Shown piece by piece: positions 25,379-34,331 of a stretch of 64,000 nucleotides of DNA. The stretch spans positions 5,208,001 through 5,272,000 of the forward strand of contig NZ_CP029480.1 of the NCBI RefSeq assembly GCF_003258705.1, given 5' to 3'. Position 1 is the stretch's first letter. The number at the start of each line of letters is the position of its first letter. The DNA is from Arcticibacterium luteifluviistationis (GTDB taxonomy: Bacteria; Bacteroidota; Bacteroidia; Cytophagales; Spirosomataceae). The position numbers and the translations under genes were made by a program. The notes beneath the pieces were generated by a model. The model ran no database searches, was not told the origin of the DNA, and was given only the letters and a program-made list of their open reading frames with translations.

Positions 25379-27256
25379 ATGAATTATTTATCGGCAGAAA
25401 ATATAGGGAGAGACCTAGGAGAGAAATGGCTTTTTAAAGCTTTGACTTTTGGCATACTTCAGGGAGAAAAAGTAGCATTAATTGGCTCTAATGGCTCTGG
25501 AAAGACCACATTACTTGACATGGTGGCAGGTCTTACCGAAACCGACGGTGGAGAAATTTCCGTTAGAAAAGACATCAGAGTGGGCTACCTACCTCAGGAG
25601 CCTGAGATGAAAGACGAGCTAACTGTGATGGAAACCATCTTCTACGCCGAAAATGAAATTACCACTGCCATAAAAAACTACGAACTTTCTATGGAAAATA
25701 ATGACATCGATTTGATGTCGTCTGCCATAGAAACATTAGATGCTTTACAGGCTTGGGATTACGAAGCCAAAGTCAAGCAGATTTTAGGTAAGCTAGGTAT
25801 TCATGATTTTAACAAATTGATTTCTCAGCTTTCTGGTGGTCAGAAAAAACGTGTGGCATTAGCCAAAGTTTTGATAGACAACCCTGATTTCCTCATCTTA
25901 GATGAGCCTACTAACCATCTTGACTTACAAACTATTGAGTGGCTTGAAGGTTTTCTTTCTACTTCAAACACTACTTTATTCTTAGTCACTCACGATAGGT
26001 ATTTCTTAGACAAAGTAGCTAACAGAATCATGGAATTGGCCAATAACCAAATCCATAAATTCACAGGTAATTATGCCTATTTCTTAGAGAAAAAAGCAGA
26101 CCGCGAAGCTAATGACGCTGTGGTGCATGAGAAAAACCAACAACGCCTCAAAAAGGAGTTGGAATGGATGCGTAGACAGCCTAAAGCAAGAACCACCAAG
26201 GCCCAATATAGAATAGACGCTTTCCATGATTTGAAAGAAAAAACTGCGGCGGGGTTTAAGAGTGATGATAAAATAGAACTGAATGTCCGTACGGAAAGGA
26301 TGGGCAAGAAAATCATTGAGATACATGATATCAGTAAATCTTATAATGACATCACTTTTATAGACCACTTCAATTATGTTTTCAAACGTGGTGATAAAAT
26401 CGGGATTGTTGGGAAAAACGGGATGGGAAAAACCACCATGCTGGATATTATCATGGGTATTACCAAACCTGACAGTGGCTCGGTAATAAAAGGTGAAACC
26501 ATCAAAATAGGTTATTACTCGCAAGGTGGTTTAGATTTTAGTGAAGACCAAAAAGTGATAGATGCCATTAAAGAGTATGCGGAGTTTGTGAAACTTGGTG
26601 ACGGCAGAGAACTTTCTATCTCGGCTTTCTTGACTATGTTTTTGTTCCCTCCAAAAGTGCAATACAACCCTATATCCAAACTATCTGGAGGAGAGAAAAG
26701 GCGTTTGCAACTAATGAAAGTATTGGTTCAAGGTCCCAACTTCTTGATTTTAGATGAGCCTACCAATGATTTAGACATTGACACACTTAATGTTTTAGAA
26801 GAGTTCTTAGAAAGTTTCGGCGGCTGCCTATTAGTGGTATCTCACGATAGGTACTTTATGGATAAAATCATTGACCACGTTTTTGCTTTTGAGGGAGAAG
26901 GTTATATCAAAGATTTCCCTGGAAACTATACAGAATATAGAAACTGGAAAGACGAAGAAGAAAAAGCAGCCCTTTCTCAAAAAAAGGAAAAAGTACCTGC
27001 AGTAGTAATAGAAACCCCAAAGACTCCAGCTCCTGATAAGAAAAAAATGAGCTTTAAAGAGAAAAAGGAATTTGAGGATATAGAAAAAACTATGAAAAAG
27101 TTAGATGAACGCAAAACAGCGGTTTTTGACCTTATGAATGGCGGAGAAAGCGACTTTGAAAAACTAGGTGCCTTGGGTCAAGAATTGGAAGAAATCAAAA
27201 ACGAATTAGAAGAAAAAGAACTTCGTTGGCTGGAACTTTCGGAACTAGAAGGATAG
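25379..27256 (+). CDS. ABC-F family ATPase, Uup-like
   Basis: A 625-residue soluble protein with two ABC cassettes and no membrane domain. Cassette 1: Walker A GSNGSGKTT (about 36-44), signature LSGGQKKR, Walker B FLILDEPTNHLD. Cassette 2: Walker A GKNGMGKTT, signature LSGGEKRR, FLILDEPTNDLD. The linker is the charged helical arm (KKELEWMRRQPKARTTKAQY) of ABC-F proteins. The C-terminal about 80 residues form a predicted coiled coil (KKEFEDIEKTMKKLDERKTA), as in Uup. ABC-F proteins act on the ribosome; Uup-type members are housekeeping rather than resistance factors. A structured leader precedes the gene. Confidence 0.93.
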   Translation: MNYLSAENIGRDLGEKWLFKALTFGILQGEKVALIGSNGSGKTTLLDMVAGLTETDGGEISVRKDIRVGYLPQEPEMKDELTVMETIFYAENEITTAIKNYELSMENNDIDLMSSAIETLDALQAWDYEAKVKQILGKLGIHDFNKLISQLSGGQKKRVALAKVLIDNPDFLILDEPTNHLDLQTIEWLEGFLSTSNTTLFLVTHDRYFLDKVANRIMELANNQIHKFTGNYAYFLEKKADREANDAVVHEKNQQRLKKELEWMRRQPKARTTKAQYRIDAFHDLKEKTAAGFKSDDKIELNVRTERMGKKIIEIHDISKSYNDITFIDHFNYVFKRGDKIGIVGKNGMGKTTMLDIIMGITKPDSGSVIKGETIKIGYYSQGGLDFSEDQKVIDAIKEYAEFVKLGDGRELSISAFLTMFLFPPKVQYNPISKLSGGEKRRLQLMKVLVQGPNFLILDEPTNDLDIDTLNVLEEFLESFGGCLLVVSHDRYFMDKIIDHVFAFEGEGYIKDFPGNYTEYRNWKDEEEKAALSQKKEKVPAVVIETPKTPAPDKKKMSFKEKKEFEDIEKTMKKLDERKTAVFDLMNGGESDFEKLGALGQELEEIKNELEEKELRWLELSELEG

Positions 27257-27350
27257 TTCTATAACTAGTTTTTGAAAAAAAAATTAAATATGATCAAAAG
27301 CATTTTCATTTATCCTCATAAACTTTAAATTTACAGCAGAACCCGAAAAA

Positions 27351-27989
27351 ATGGAGCAAATCGCTGACTTTTTCCAATACCTCACTAATTCTGAAGAAAT
27401 CATTCAGACAGGGGGATTGATAGCGATTGTCTTGATAGTTTACATTGAAAATGGCTTATTCTTTGGCTTCTTTTTACCGGGCGATTATCTTCTATTTTTA
27501 TCTGGCGTATTCTGTGGTTTAGTCTTATTGAAGGTAAATATCTTCTTATTACTTATTTCTGTTTTTCTAGCAGCTGTTCTGGGTTCCTTCACAGGCTATA
27601 TTTCCGGCTATTATTTTGGAGAAGCTCTTGAAAATAAAAAAGAGAACCTGTTCTTTAAGAAAAAACACATCAATAGAACCAAACGCTACTTTGAAAAATA
27701 TGGTAGCCGTACCCTTATCATTGCGAGGTTTCTACCTATTGTCAGAACCTTCGCTCCTATTATGGCGGGTTTGGTCAAAATGAAAATTATTCGTTTCTGG
27801 ATTTACAACATTTTAGGAGGTGCTATTTGGGTGTTGGTTTTAGTAGGTGGCGGTTATTATTTCGGTGTTCATTTCCCATGGATAATTGACTATGTACACT
27901 ACATCATAGTCTTCTTTTTAGTGATAACATCTTTCACGGTTATCAAAGGTTATTTTTCTGCCAAAGAAGAAATAGAGCAAGAAAAATAA
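27351..27989 (+). CDS. DedA-family membrane protein
   Basis: A 212-residue inner-membrane protein of the DedA/VTT family, members of which act as flippases for undecaprenyl phosphate and other lipids. Helices lie at about 20-75, 135-160 and 170-195. Family blocks are FFGFFLPGDYLLFLSGV, GSFTGYISGYYFGEALENKK, and RTLIIARFLPIVRTFAPIMA with the essential arginines. It may be transcribed with the ABC-F gene, 94 bp upstream, but no promoter separates them clearly. Confidence 0.92.
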   Translation: MEQIADFFQYLTNSEEIIQTGGLIAIVLIVYIENGLFFGFFLPGDYLLFLSGVFCGLVLLKVNIFLLLISVFLAAVLGSFTGYISGYYFGEALENKKENLFFKKKHINRTKRYFEKYGSRTLIIARFLPIVRTFAPIMAGLVKMKIIRFWIYNILGGAIWVLVLVGGGYYFGVHFPWIIDYVHYIIVFFLVITSFTVIKGYFSAKEEIEQEK

Positions 27990-27993
27990 AAAA

Positions 27994-28024
27994 ACCTCAC
28001 CACAGTAAGCTACCATGATGAGGT
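27994..28024. terminator. weak hairpin between convergent dedA-type and ompA-type genes
   Basis: ACCTCA at 27994-27999 pairs with TGAGGT at 28019-28024 across a 19-nt loop, with A-runs on both sides (as T-runs on the other strand). It lies in the 58-bp gap between the DedA stop and the convergent OmpA gene. The stem is short, so the call is tentative. Confidence 0.35.
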
Positions 28025-28047
28025 CGAATTCAAAAAAAACTCCGATG

Positions 28048-28959
28048 TTATTTTGATGCCAAGTCAGGATTAAGCAAATCATAAAACTGATTTAACTTAG
28101 GCATAAGTATGATGCGTGTCCTTCTGTTTAAAGCCATATTTTGCTGGCTATCATTAGGCACTAATGTGTTATACTCGCCTCTACCTGCTGCTATAAGCCT
28201 GTTAGGGTCTACGCCATATTTGTTTTGCAACACACGTATTACCGATGCCGAACGCTTAGTGCTAAGTTCCCAGTTGTCTTCTATAGAACCTGATATTGGT
28301 TTATTGTCTGTATAACCTTCTACCATTACTTCTAAGTCTGGTCTTGCTTTTATTACTTTGGCTATTTTACCTAAAACCTCGCTTGCTCTAGGAGTAAGTT
28401 TATAACTACCAGAACTGTACATCATAGCGTCAGAAAGGTTAATCATAACCACTGTCTTGTCTACCTTAATGTCAATGTCTTTATCATCCAAATCTAAGCC
28501 AATGCTGCTCTTTAGGTTTATTGCCAAAGCTAAATTTATAGAGTCCGTTTTCGTTTTGGCAGCATACAGTAATCTGATATACTTATCCTTATCACTCATT
28601 TGGCTAAGTGTTTTTTCAATATTGCTATTGGCTGCTTTTGAAAGCACCGTTAAACCCTCAACCTGCATTACTTGCTGGTCTCTATTTTTTTGCAAGTCAG
28701 TTATCTGACTTCTCAAATCTTTCAGCTGGTCTTCTCTTAGTTTTGAAGTATTTGAAAGCGACATATTTGCAGCGTCTAAATCACCTCTTAGCTTTTGATT
28801 ATCCTGTTTTGCGGTAAGCAGGTCGTCACTACATTTCATCAAACTAGTGTCTGATGTCTTGTATTTTGACTGCATGTCTACATATTTTTTCTTACTAACA
28901 CATGAAACAAAAGTTCCTGCAAACAAGAGAGAAACCAATATCCATTTTAAGCTTTTCAT
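28048..28959 (-). CDS. OmpA-family lipoprotein (paralogue 1)
   Basis: A 303-residue outer-membrane lipoprotein. Lipobox FAGTFVSC with the Cys near residue 20; a coiled-coil region at about 25-130 (SNTSKLREDQLKDLRSQITD); then an OmpA C-terminal domain at about 170-295 with EVMVEGYTDN and PNRLIAAGRGEYNT, which binds peptidoglycan. It probably links the outer membrane to the cell wall. A close paralogue lies 2.4 kb away at 31341-32261 on the same strand; the OmpA domains are nearly identical. The two flank a two-component system. Confidence 0.92.
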   Translation of the reverse strand: MKSLKWILVSLLFAGTFVSCVSKKKYVDMQSKYKTSDTSLMKCSDDLLTAKQDNQKLRGDLDAANMSLSNTSKLREDQLKDLRSQITDLQKNRDQQVMQVEGLTVLSKAANSNIEKTLSQMSDKDKYIRLLYAAKTKTDSINLALAINLKSSIGLDLDDKDIDIKVDKTVVMINLSDAMMYSSGSYKLTPRASEVLGKIAKVIKARPDLEVMVEGYTDNKPISGSIEDNWELSTKRSASVIRVLQNKYGVDPNRLIAAGRGEYNTLVPNDSQQNMALNRRTRIILMPKLNQFYDLLNPDLASK

Positions 28960-29080
28960 TTTCGTTTTTTTGATTTTGATTGTTTTTAAAAATCAGACAG
29001 AAAGCGTTTTACTTTCCCTTTGACGAAACAAAATAACTGCGATATTCTTTATTAAAACTTAAGTCCACCTTAAAAGAAAC

Positions 29081-30448
29081 TTAAATTTTAAAACCTATCC
29101 TAAAACGGTTTAAAAGTGACGATGGCGACTCATAAGCAAGGTCCGCATTGTGAAACTGAAGAATACGTTTGGTAATTCTTAGCCCTAAGCCATAGCCGTT
29201 TACTTTGGTAGCATTACTACCTCTCATAAAAGAGCTAAAAAGTCGCATTTGCTCCGACTTCGAAATGGTTTGGCCTTCGTTTTCTATCAAAACCTGAACA
29301 CCCACACTTGGCTCAGAAATAATCTTAACCTGAATGGAATTATGCGAAGCATACAAAAACGCATTTTTAATAAGGTTATTTACCGCTATTTGAAGCAAGG
29401 CCTTAATTCCCATTACTTCCATTTGATATTCGCCGCCAATAGTTTCCACTATCTCAAACTTCATGTCATAAAGTGGATTGAGCTTTTTCATTTCTTCATA
29501 AGCCGCAAAAATCAGTTCATCTACTCGCACCTTTTCAAAATCCTTTCCCTTTTCCTGTTTCTCTAAACGAGAAAGTAAAAGGAGCGTGTTTATCAAATCA
29601 GACATTTGATGTACATCGTTTTTGATGCTTTTGAGGTAATCTAACACCTCCGGAGGGTGCGTATAGTTTTGCATCATGCCCTCTAACTGAAAAGCAATCC
29701 TAGTTAGTGGGGTTTTAAGCTCATGCGAGGCATTGGCAGTAAACTCTTTCTGCGACTCAAAAGCACCATCAATGCGTTCTATCATACTATTGAAAGAATT
29801 TGCAAGTGTCTCTATTTCATCATTTCTATTATTCCCTGTAATACGGTGATTTAATTTATTAGCGGAAATGTTGACAATCTGAGCCTTAAAGTTTTCAAGC
29901 GGAAGCAATAAGCTTTTGATAAGAAAACGAGTAGAAATCCAAACCAAAATACTTCCAGCAAAAAAAGTAACCAGCAGGATGTACATCAAATAAGCTAATT
30001 TCCTTTTCCCATATTTATCTCTTGCTGAAGTAATTACAAAATAATCTCGCTGCTCAAAATCATAATACATACCCACTACTTCCGTATCATTCTCGTTTCT
30101 ATAGAAAAAGCCATCCTTCTTTAAAAGGTCTAAATCGTTTTGATTCCAGCGTATTTCCGTATCGTCAAGGCTGCTATAAATCAGGTTGGAAGCATCATCA
30201 AAAACGATGGTCTTCTCATCCAGCAGCTTATAAATGGTATTTTGGTCAATCAGCTTTAGTAACTGCTTATCCACCTCTTTAACTTCTAAAAGTAGTTTTG
30301 CGGTGGTGAGGGCCTTATCTTGAAGCCTGTTGATAAATTCTGTTTTCCGATACTGGGCTGATGTGCTGTAAATTAAAATACAGGCTAAAGCCAAAAACAC
30401 AGAAAACACAGAGGCTGCACCTACCGATATTCTTCTTCTTAATGTCAT
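29081..30448 (-). CDS. two-component sensor histidine kinase
   Basis: A 455-residue kinase with an N-terminal transmembrane helix (about 10-28), an extracytoplasmic sensor segment (about 30-155), a second helix (about 158-178), a HAMP linker, and the HisKA motif ASHELKTPLTRIAFQLEGM with the phosphorylated His. The ATP-binding part has the N-box VNNLIKNAFLYA and the G-box NGYGLGLRITKRI. Its start overlaps the regulator's stop by 4 bp (ATGA), so the pair is translationally coupled. The signal is unknown; the OmpA neighbours suggest an envelope stimulus. Confidence 0.94.
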   Translation of the reverse strand: MTLRRRISVGAASVFSVFLALACILIYSTSAQYRKTEFINRLQDKALTTAKLLLEVKEVDKQLLKLIDQNTIYKLLDEKTIVFDDASNLIYSSLDDTEIRWNQNDLDLLKKDGFFYRNENDTEVVGMYYDFEQRDYFVITSARDKYGKRKLAYLMYILLVTFFAGSILVWISTRFLIKSLLLPLENFKAQIVNISANKLNHRITGNNRNDEIETLANSFNSMIERIDGAFESQKEFTANASHELKTPLTRIAFQLEGMMQNYTHPPEVLDYLKSIKNDVHQMSDLINTLLLLSRLEKQEKGKDFEKVRVDELIFAAYEEMKKLNPLYDMKFEIVETIGGEYQMEVMGIKALLQIAVNNLIKNAFLYASHNSIQVKIISEPSVGVQVLIENEGQTISKSEQMRLFSSFMRGSNATKVNGYGLGLRITKRILQFHNADLAYESPSSLLNRFRIGFKI

Positions 30449-31137
30449 GACTCGTCGGCGGTAAGGTAGTAGCCAAAGCCTGGTTTGGTATGAATAAGTT
30501 TCTTAGAAAAACCCTTATCAATTTTATTACGGAGGAAATTAATATAAACCTCAATAGTGTTTAAGCTAGTCTCAAAGTGGATGTCCCAGATTTGCTCTGC
30601 AATAGTCTGCTTGGAAACCACACGGCCTTTTGCCTTTGTCAAAAACACTAGCAGTTGATATTCCTTCTTAGTTAGTTCTATGGTAGTATTGGCTCTTTTC
30701 ACTACCATATCGGTCTGATTTATTTCTAAATCACCCACAGTTAGTAAATCTGCATGTACTTTGTCTGTATTACCTCTTCTGAGAATAGAATTGATGCGAA
30801 GCAATAACTCTTCAAAATGAAAAGGTTTCACCAAGTAATCATCTGCTCCAAAATTGAAAGCATCTTTCTTATCCTGAATATCGCCGTAGGCCGTTAGCAT
30901 AATCACAGGAGTGGTAATACCCTCCCTTCTTAACCTCTTACAAACCTCCAAACCATTTAATAAGGGCACATTAATGTCTAATAAAAGAACATCATAAGAA
31001 CTCTGGCGAATTTGTCTAAAAAGAACTTCGCCATCAAAAACTACATCGCACTTAATATCTCTAGAATTCAAAAAACTCTTCACCTCTTTGACTAGTGTTT
31101 TGTCATCTTCAAGTAAGAGGGCATTGATTTCCATCAT
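30445..31137 (-). CDS. OmpR-family response regulator
   Basis: A 230-residue regulator. Receiver domain (about 1-120) with acidic pocket LLEDDKT, phosphoacceptor Asp in LLLDINVPLLNG, MLTAYGD and the Lys of DDYLVKPF. The C-terminal winged helix (about 135-228) has the usual LTKKEYQLLVFLTKAKGRVV and INFLRNKIDK. It overlaps the histidine kinase gene by 4 bp. The two OmpA-type lipoprotein genes on either side are plausible targets. Confidence 0.95.
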   Translation of the reverse strand: MMEINALLLEDDKTLVKEVKSFLNSRDIKCDVVFDGEVLFRQIRQSSYDVLLLDINVPLLNGLEVCKRLRREGITTPVIMLTAYGDIQDKKDAFNFGADDYLVKPFHFEELLLRINSILRRGNTDKVHADLLTVGDLEINQTDMVVKRANTTIELTKKEYQLLVFLTKAKGRVVSKQTIAEQIWDIHFETSLNTIEVYINFLRNKIDKGFSKKLIHTKPGFGYYLTADES

Positions 31138-31290
31138 GGTTTCATAAGCATTGTTTTAAGCATCAAACTAACTCCAAACCTGATGCAATATTGCAAGACA
31201 AATCTCAACAATAATTTTGAGTTTAAAATATTATTTAAATTCAAGCACAAACAATAGCACAAGACTCGCTGTCAATTATTTAACACAATA

Positions 31291-31322
31291 AAGCCCCACT
31301 CCGATTACTCAAAGTGGGGCTT
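31291..31322 (-). terminator. terminator after OmpA paralogue 2
   Basis: AAGCCCCACT at 31291-31300 is an exact inverted copy of AGTGGGGCTT at 31313-31322, with a 12-nt loop. It lies 19-50 bp beyond the stop of the minus-strand OmpA gene and is followed on that strand by TTTATTG, a weak T-run. Confidence 0.75.
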
Positions 31323-31340
31323 CATGATTCTCTTCAACTT

Positions 31341-32261
31341 TTACTTACCTGCCATATCTGGATTTAATAAGTCATAAAACTGATCAAGTTTTGGCATTAA
31401 AATAATTCTTGTTCTTCTGTTCTTGGCCATGTTTTCGGCTGTGTTATTAGGCACCATAGTGTTATACTCTCCTCTACCAGCTGCTATCAGCCTGTTAGGG
31501 TCTACACCATACATATCTTGAAGTACTCTAATAACCGAGGTAGACCTTTTCACACTAAGCTCCCAGTTATCTTGAGCTACTGCATTATTGATAGGCTGAT
31601 TATCTGTATAACCTTCTACCATCACCTCTAAGTCAGGTCTCGATTTAATAATTTTCGAAATCTTACCTAAAACCTCTTTCGCTCTTGGCGTCAAATTATG
31701 GCTACCCGAGTTATACATCATGGCATCAGACAGGTTAATCATAACCACAGTCTTATCCACTTTAATATCTATGTCCTTGTCGTTCAAGTCTAAACCAATA
31801 CTGCTTTTCAAATTAACCGCTAAAGCCAAGTTTATAGAGTCCACTTTAGTTCTAGCTGCCTGCAATAAATTAATATACTTGTCTTTCTGACCTAGTTGGG
31901 TTAAGGTCTTGTCTACATTATTGCTCGCTGCTTGAGAAAGCACTGTTAAACCTTCCACCTGCATTACCTGCTGGTCTCTATTCTTTTGTAAATCAGTAAT
32001 CTGGTCTTTTAAGTCTTTTACTTGCTCTTGTCTGAACTTGGTAACATTCCCTACCTCCATATTGGCAGCAGCAAGGTCACTTTTAAGCTTTGATATATCT
32101 TGACTGGCAGATATCAAATCATCATTACATGTTAATAGGTTTTCGCTTGCTGTTTTCCACTTCGATTGACTGTCAACATATTTCTTTTTGCTTACACATG
32201 AGGCAAAAAAGCCTACAAGTAATAGAGGCACTAACACTAGTTTCAATTTTTTCATATTCAT
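31341..32261 (-). CDS. OmpA-family lipoprotein (paralogue 2)
   Basis: A 306-residue lipoprotein with the same layout as the protein at 28048-28959: lipobox VGFFASC, coiled coil at about 30-130 and an OmpA domain at about 170-298 (EVMVEGYTDN, PNRLIAAGRGEYNT). The start may be M1 or M3 (MNMKK); both give a good signal peptide. The two proteins are very similar in the C-terminal half and less so in the coiled coil (KWKTASENLL against KYKTSDTSLM). A local duplication is likely. It has its own terminator. Confidence 0.92.
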   Translation of the reverse strand: MNMKKLKLVLVPLLLVGFFASCVSKKKYVDSQSKWKTASENLLTCNDDLISASQDISKLKSDLAAANMEVGNVTKFRQEQVKDLKDQITDLQKNRDQQVMQVEGLTVLSQAASNNVDKTLTQLGQKDKYINLLQAARTKVDSINLALAVNLKSSIGLDLNDKDIDIKVDKTVVMINLSDAMMYNSGSHNLTPRAKEVLGKISKIIKSRPDLEVMVEGYTDNQPINNAVAQDNWELSVKRSTSVIRVLQDMYGVDPNRLIAAGRGEYNTMVPNNTAENMAKNRRTRIILMPKLDQFYDLLNPDMAGK

Positions 32262-32430
32262 TTCACATTAAAGTTTATCCAATTAGTCGCTTGCTCTAAT
32301 CAATATCAAATAACCATTCCCTATTTAGTACATTTAGTTACTAAGCTAGTGAATAGAAGATTGTCAATAATGAGGTATCAGAAAAAATGAGAACTGTAGA
32401 ATAAAATCTACAATTTAGGGTAGCATACTA

Positions 32431-33225
32431 TTACGATTGAAATCGCTTGAGCTCTAACTGCTCACCATCAAAGACTCCATAAGAATTAAACCTTATCCAA
32501 TCTCCTAAATTAACGTACTTGGTTTGCTCATTTAGCTGGCTATCTAAGGCTATGTGCCTATGGCCAAAAATATAGAAGTCATGGTGGCTTCCAGACTTTT
32601 CCATGTTCATGATGTATTGGTACAGAAATTCTTTTTCTAACACAATTTCTTCAAAAACCACATCTTCCGCCCTATTTTTCTTCCAAGAGTTAAGCGACCA
32701 TGAGTTCCCTAAAAACATTCCTAAGTTAGGATGCATTATTCTTCCGAATAAGAAAGTACAAATGGGATTATTAAACAGAGACTTCTTTAAAAACTTATAA
32801 GCTTTGTCGCCGGGTCCTAAACCATCTCCGTGACCTACATAAAAGGTTTTACCCTGAGATGAAAAAGTAACCGGAGCGTGAATAACCTCTGTGCCAATCT
32901 CTGTTTTAAAGTAATCAGCCATCCAGAGATCGTGATTTCCGGTAAATATTTTAATAATAATACCTGCATCTACCAATTCAGCTAATTTGCCAAAAAACCT
33001 TACATATCCTTTAGGAACAACATGCTTATATTCAAACCAAAAGTCAAACAAATCTCCAACTAAAAAAATCTCTTGGGCGTCTGTCTTGATATGATCAAGC
33101 CATGAAATAATACGTTTTTCTCGCAGCAAACTCTCTGCATGGTTGGGTGCTCCCAAATGAAAATCAGAAGCGAAATACAACTTCTTACCAGGCTCTAATA
33201 CTATGTGAGGAATGTCTTTTTTCAT
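32431..33225 (-). CDS. lpxH: UDP-2,3-diacylglucosamine diphosphatase (LpxH)
   Basis: A 264-residue metallophosphoesterase of lipid A synthesis that hydrolyses UDP-diacylglucosamine to lipid X and UMP at the inner membrane. The metal-binding motifs appear in order: FASDFHLG, VGDLFDFW, TGNHD, YVGHGDG and FGHRHIA. Length matches the family, with an additional insertion of about 20 residues. Presence of this enzyme agrees with an LPS-bearing Gram-negative cell. Confidence 0.93.
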   Translation of the reverse strand: MKKDIPHIVLEPGKKLYFASDFHLGAPNHAESLLREKRIISWLDHIKTDAQEIFLVGDLFDFWFEYKHVVPKGYVRFFGKLAELVDAGIIIKIFTGNHDLWMADYFKTEIGTEVIHAPVTFSSQGKTFYVGHGDGLGPGDKAYKFLKKSLFNNPICTFLFGRIMHPNLGMFLGNSWSLNSWKKNRAEDVVFEEIVLEKEFLYQYIMNMEKSGSHHDFYIFGHRHIALDSQLNEQTKYVNLGDWIRFNSYGVFDGEQLELKRFQS

Positions 33226-33370
33226 GCGGTTGCAATTTAGCCCTTAAAATTAAAATCTGCCCGCTTTATTCGCCTAAGGTGAATACAATTTCAATAGCCT
33301 ATCGTATATTTCATAGCTTAAATTGTTAAACATCTAAATCATTCACAAATCTATTTACTTGAATATTGTA

Positions 33371-33841
33371 ATGAAGAAAATCATAACATTCCTGATATGC
33401 CTTATTATTCCGCTTGCAGTAGGTGGTATTTCTGGTTTTGCTACCGTTACGGGCATCGAATCTTGGTACAGCACTATAAACAAGCCATTCTTTAATCCTC
33501 CAAATTGGATTTTTGCTCCCATGTGGACTACCCTCTATGCCATTATGGGTGTTGGTCTATATCTAATTTGGCAAAGCCCAAAAAGCGAAAGCCGCAAAAA
33601 CGCTTTAATAGTTTTTGGGATACAGCTAGCTTTAAATTTCTTGTGGAGTTTCCTATTTTTCTATTTTGAGAGCCCTGGAATAGCTTTAATAGAAATCTCC
33701 GTACTTTGGATAGCTATACTTATGATGATAGTATTTTTCAGAAAAGTGAATATCACTGCTGGAAATCTTCAAATCCCTTACCTGCTCTGGGTATCCTTTG
33801 CTAGTTGCCATCTGGTGGCTAAATTGATTAGTATTCCTTAA
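33371..33841 (+). CDS. TspO/MBR family protein
   Basis: A 156-residue membrane protein with five helices. WYSTINKPFFNPPNWIFAPM and WTTLYAIMGVGLYLIW are diagnostic of TspO/MBR; NFLWSFLFFYF is a third conserved block. TspO proteins bind tetrapyrroles and are linked to oxidative stress and to regulation of porphyrin levels. The frame is open from a TTG at 33359, but the ATG at 33371 gives the expected N-terminus. DUF1801 follows 41 bp later. Confidence 0.93.
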   Translation: MKKIITFLICLIIPLAVGGISGFATVTGIESWYSTINKPFFNPPNWIFAPMWTTLYAIMGVGLYLIWQSPKSESRKNALIVFGIQLALNFLWSFLFFYFESPGIALIEISVLWIAILMMIVFFRKVNITAGNLQIPYLLWVSFASCHLVAKLISIP

Positions 33842-33882
33842 TTATTTGAGAAGTACTAAATAGATTTTATTAAGCTTGCTAT

Positions 33883-34299
33883 ATGAAAATGCAGCCTTAT
33901 AAATTCAGAGATGTAGAAGAAATGCTAGATTCTTTGCCAAAAGAAGAACGCACGATTACTGAATTTTTAAGAAGCTTAGTTTTAGATACATTGCCGCAAG
34001 CTAAAGAGAAACTCTCCTTCAATGTACCTTTCTACTCTTTACGGAAAAATGTGTGTCATATTTGGCCTGGTTCTGTAGCTTGGGGAAAGAAAACTTATGA
34101 AGGCGTAAGTTTTGGTTTTACCTATGGTAGCTTACTACTTGATGAAACAAACTATTTAGACAAGGGAACCCGAAAACAAATTTATAGTAAGAAGTTTCTG
34201 AGCCTTTCAGAAATAGACGTTACGCTTCTTAAATCTTACATTTTTGAGTCTGCCTTGATTGATGAAGAGGTTTATCAAAGTAAAAAGCTGAAAGATTAA
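33883..34299 (+). CDS. DUF1801-domain protein
   Basis: A 138-residue protein that resembles the DUF1801 (YdhG-like) family, with the pattern EKLSFNVPFYSLRKNVCHIW (about 45-65) followed by a Gly-rich VSFGFTYG region. The function of the family is unknown. It is convergent to the LamG gene 32 bp downstream. A frameshifted, diverged copy of its 3' end lies at 35925-36088, past the LamG gene. Confidence 0.75.
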   Translation: MKMQPYKFRDVEEMLDSLPKEERTITEFLRSLVLDTLPQAKEKLSFNVPFYSLRKNVCHIWPGSVAWGKKTYEGVSFGFTYGSLLLDETNYLDKGTRKQIYSKKFLSLSEIDVTLLKSYIFESALIDEEVYQSKKLKD

Positions 34300-34331
34300 A
34301 TATCCAAAGACCTCTTTCTTACACTTTCAAA

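Noticed and set aside
26084-26524. 146-codon minus-strand frame inside the ABC-F gene
   Set aside because: It is antisense to conserved ABC-F residues and encodes no recognisable protein.
25379-27256. Antibiotic-resistance ABC-F protein
   Set aside because: The C-terminal coiled coil and motifs are Uup-like, a housekeeping type, so resistance is not supported.
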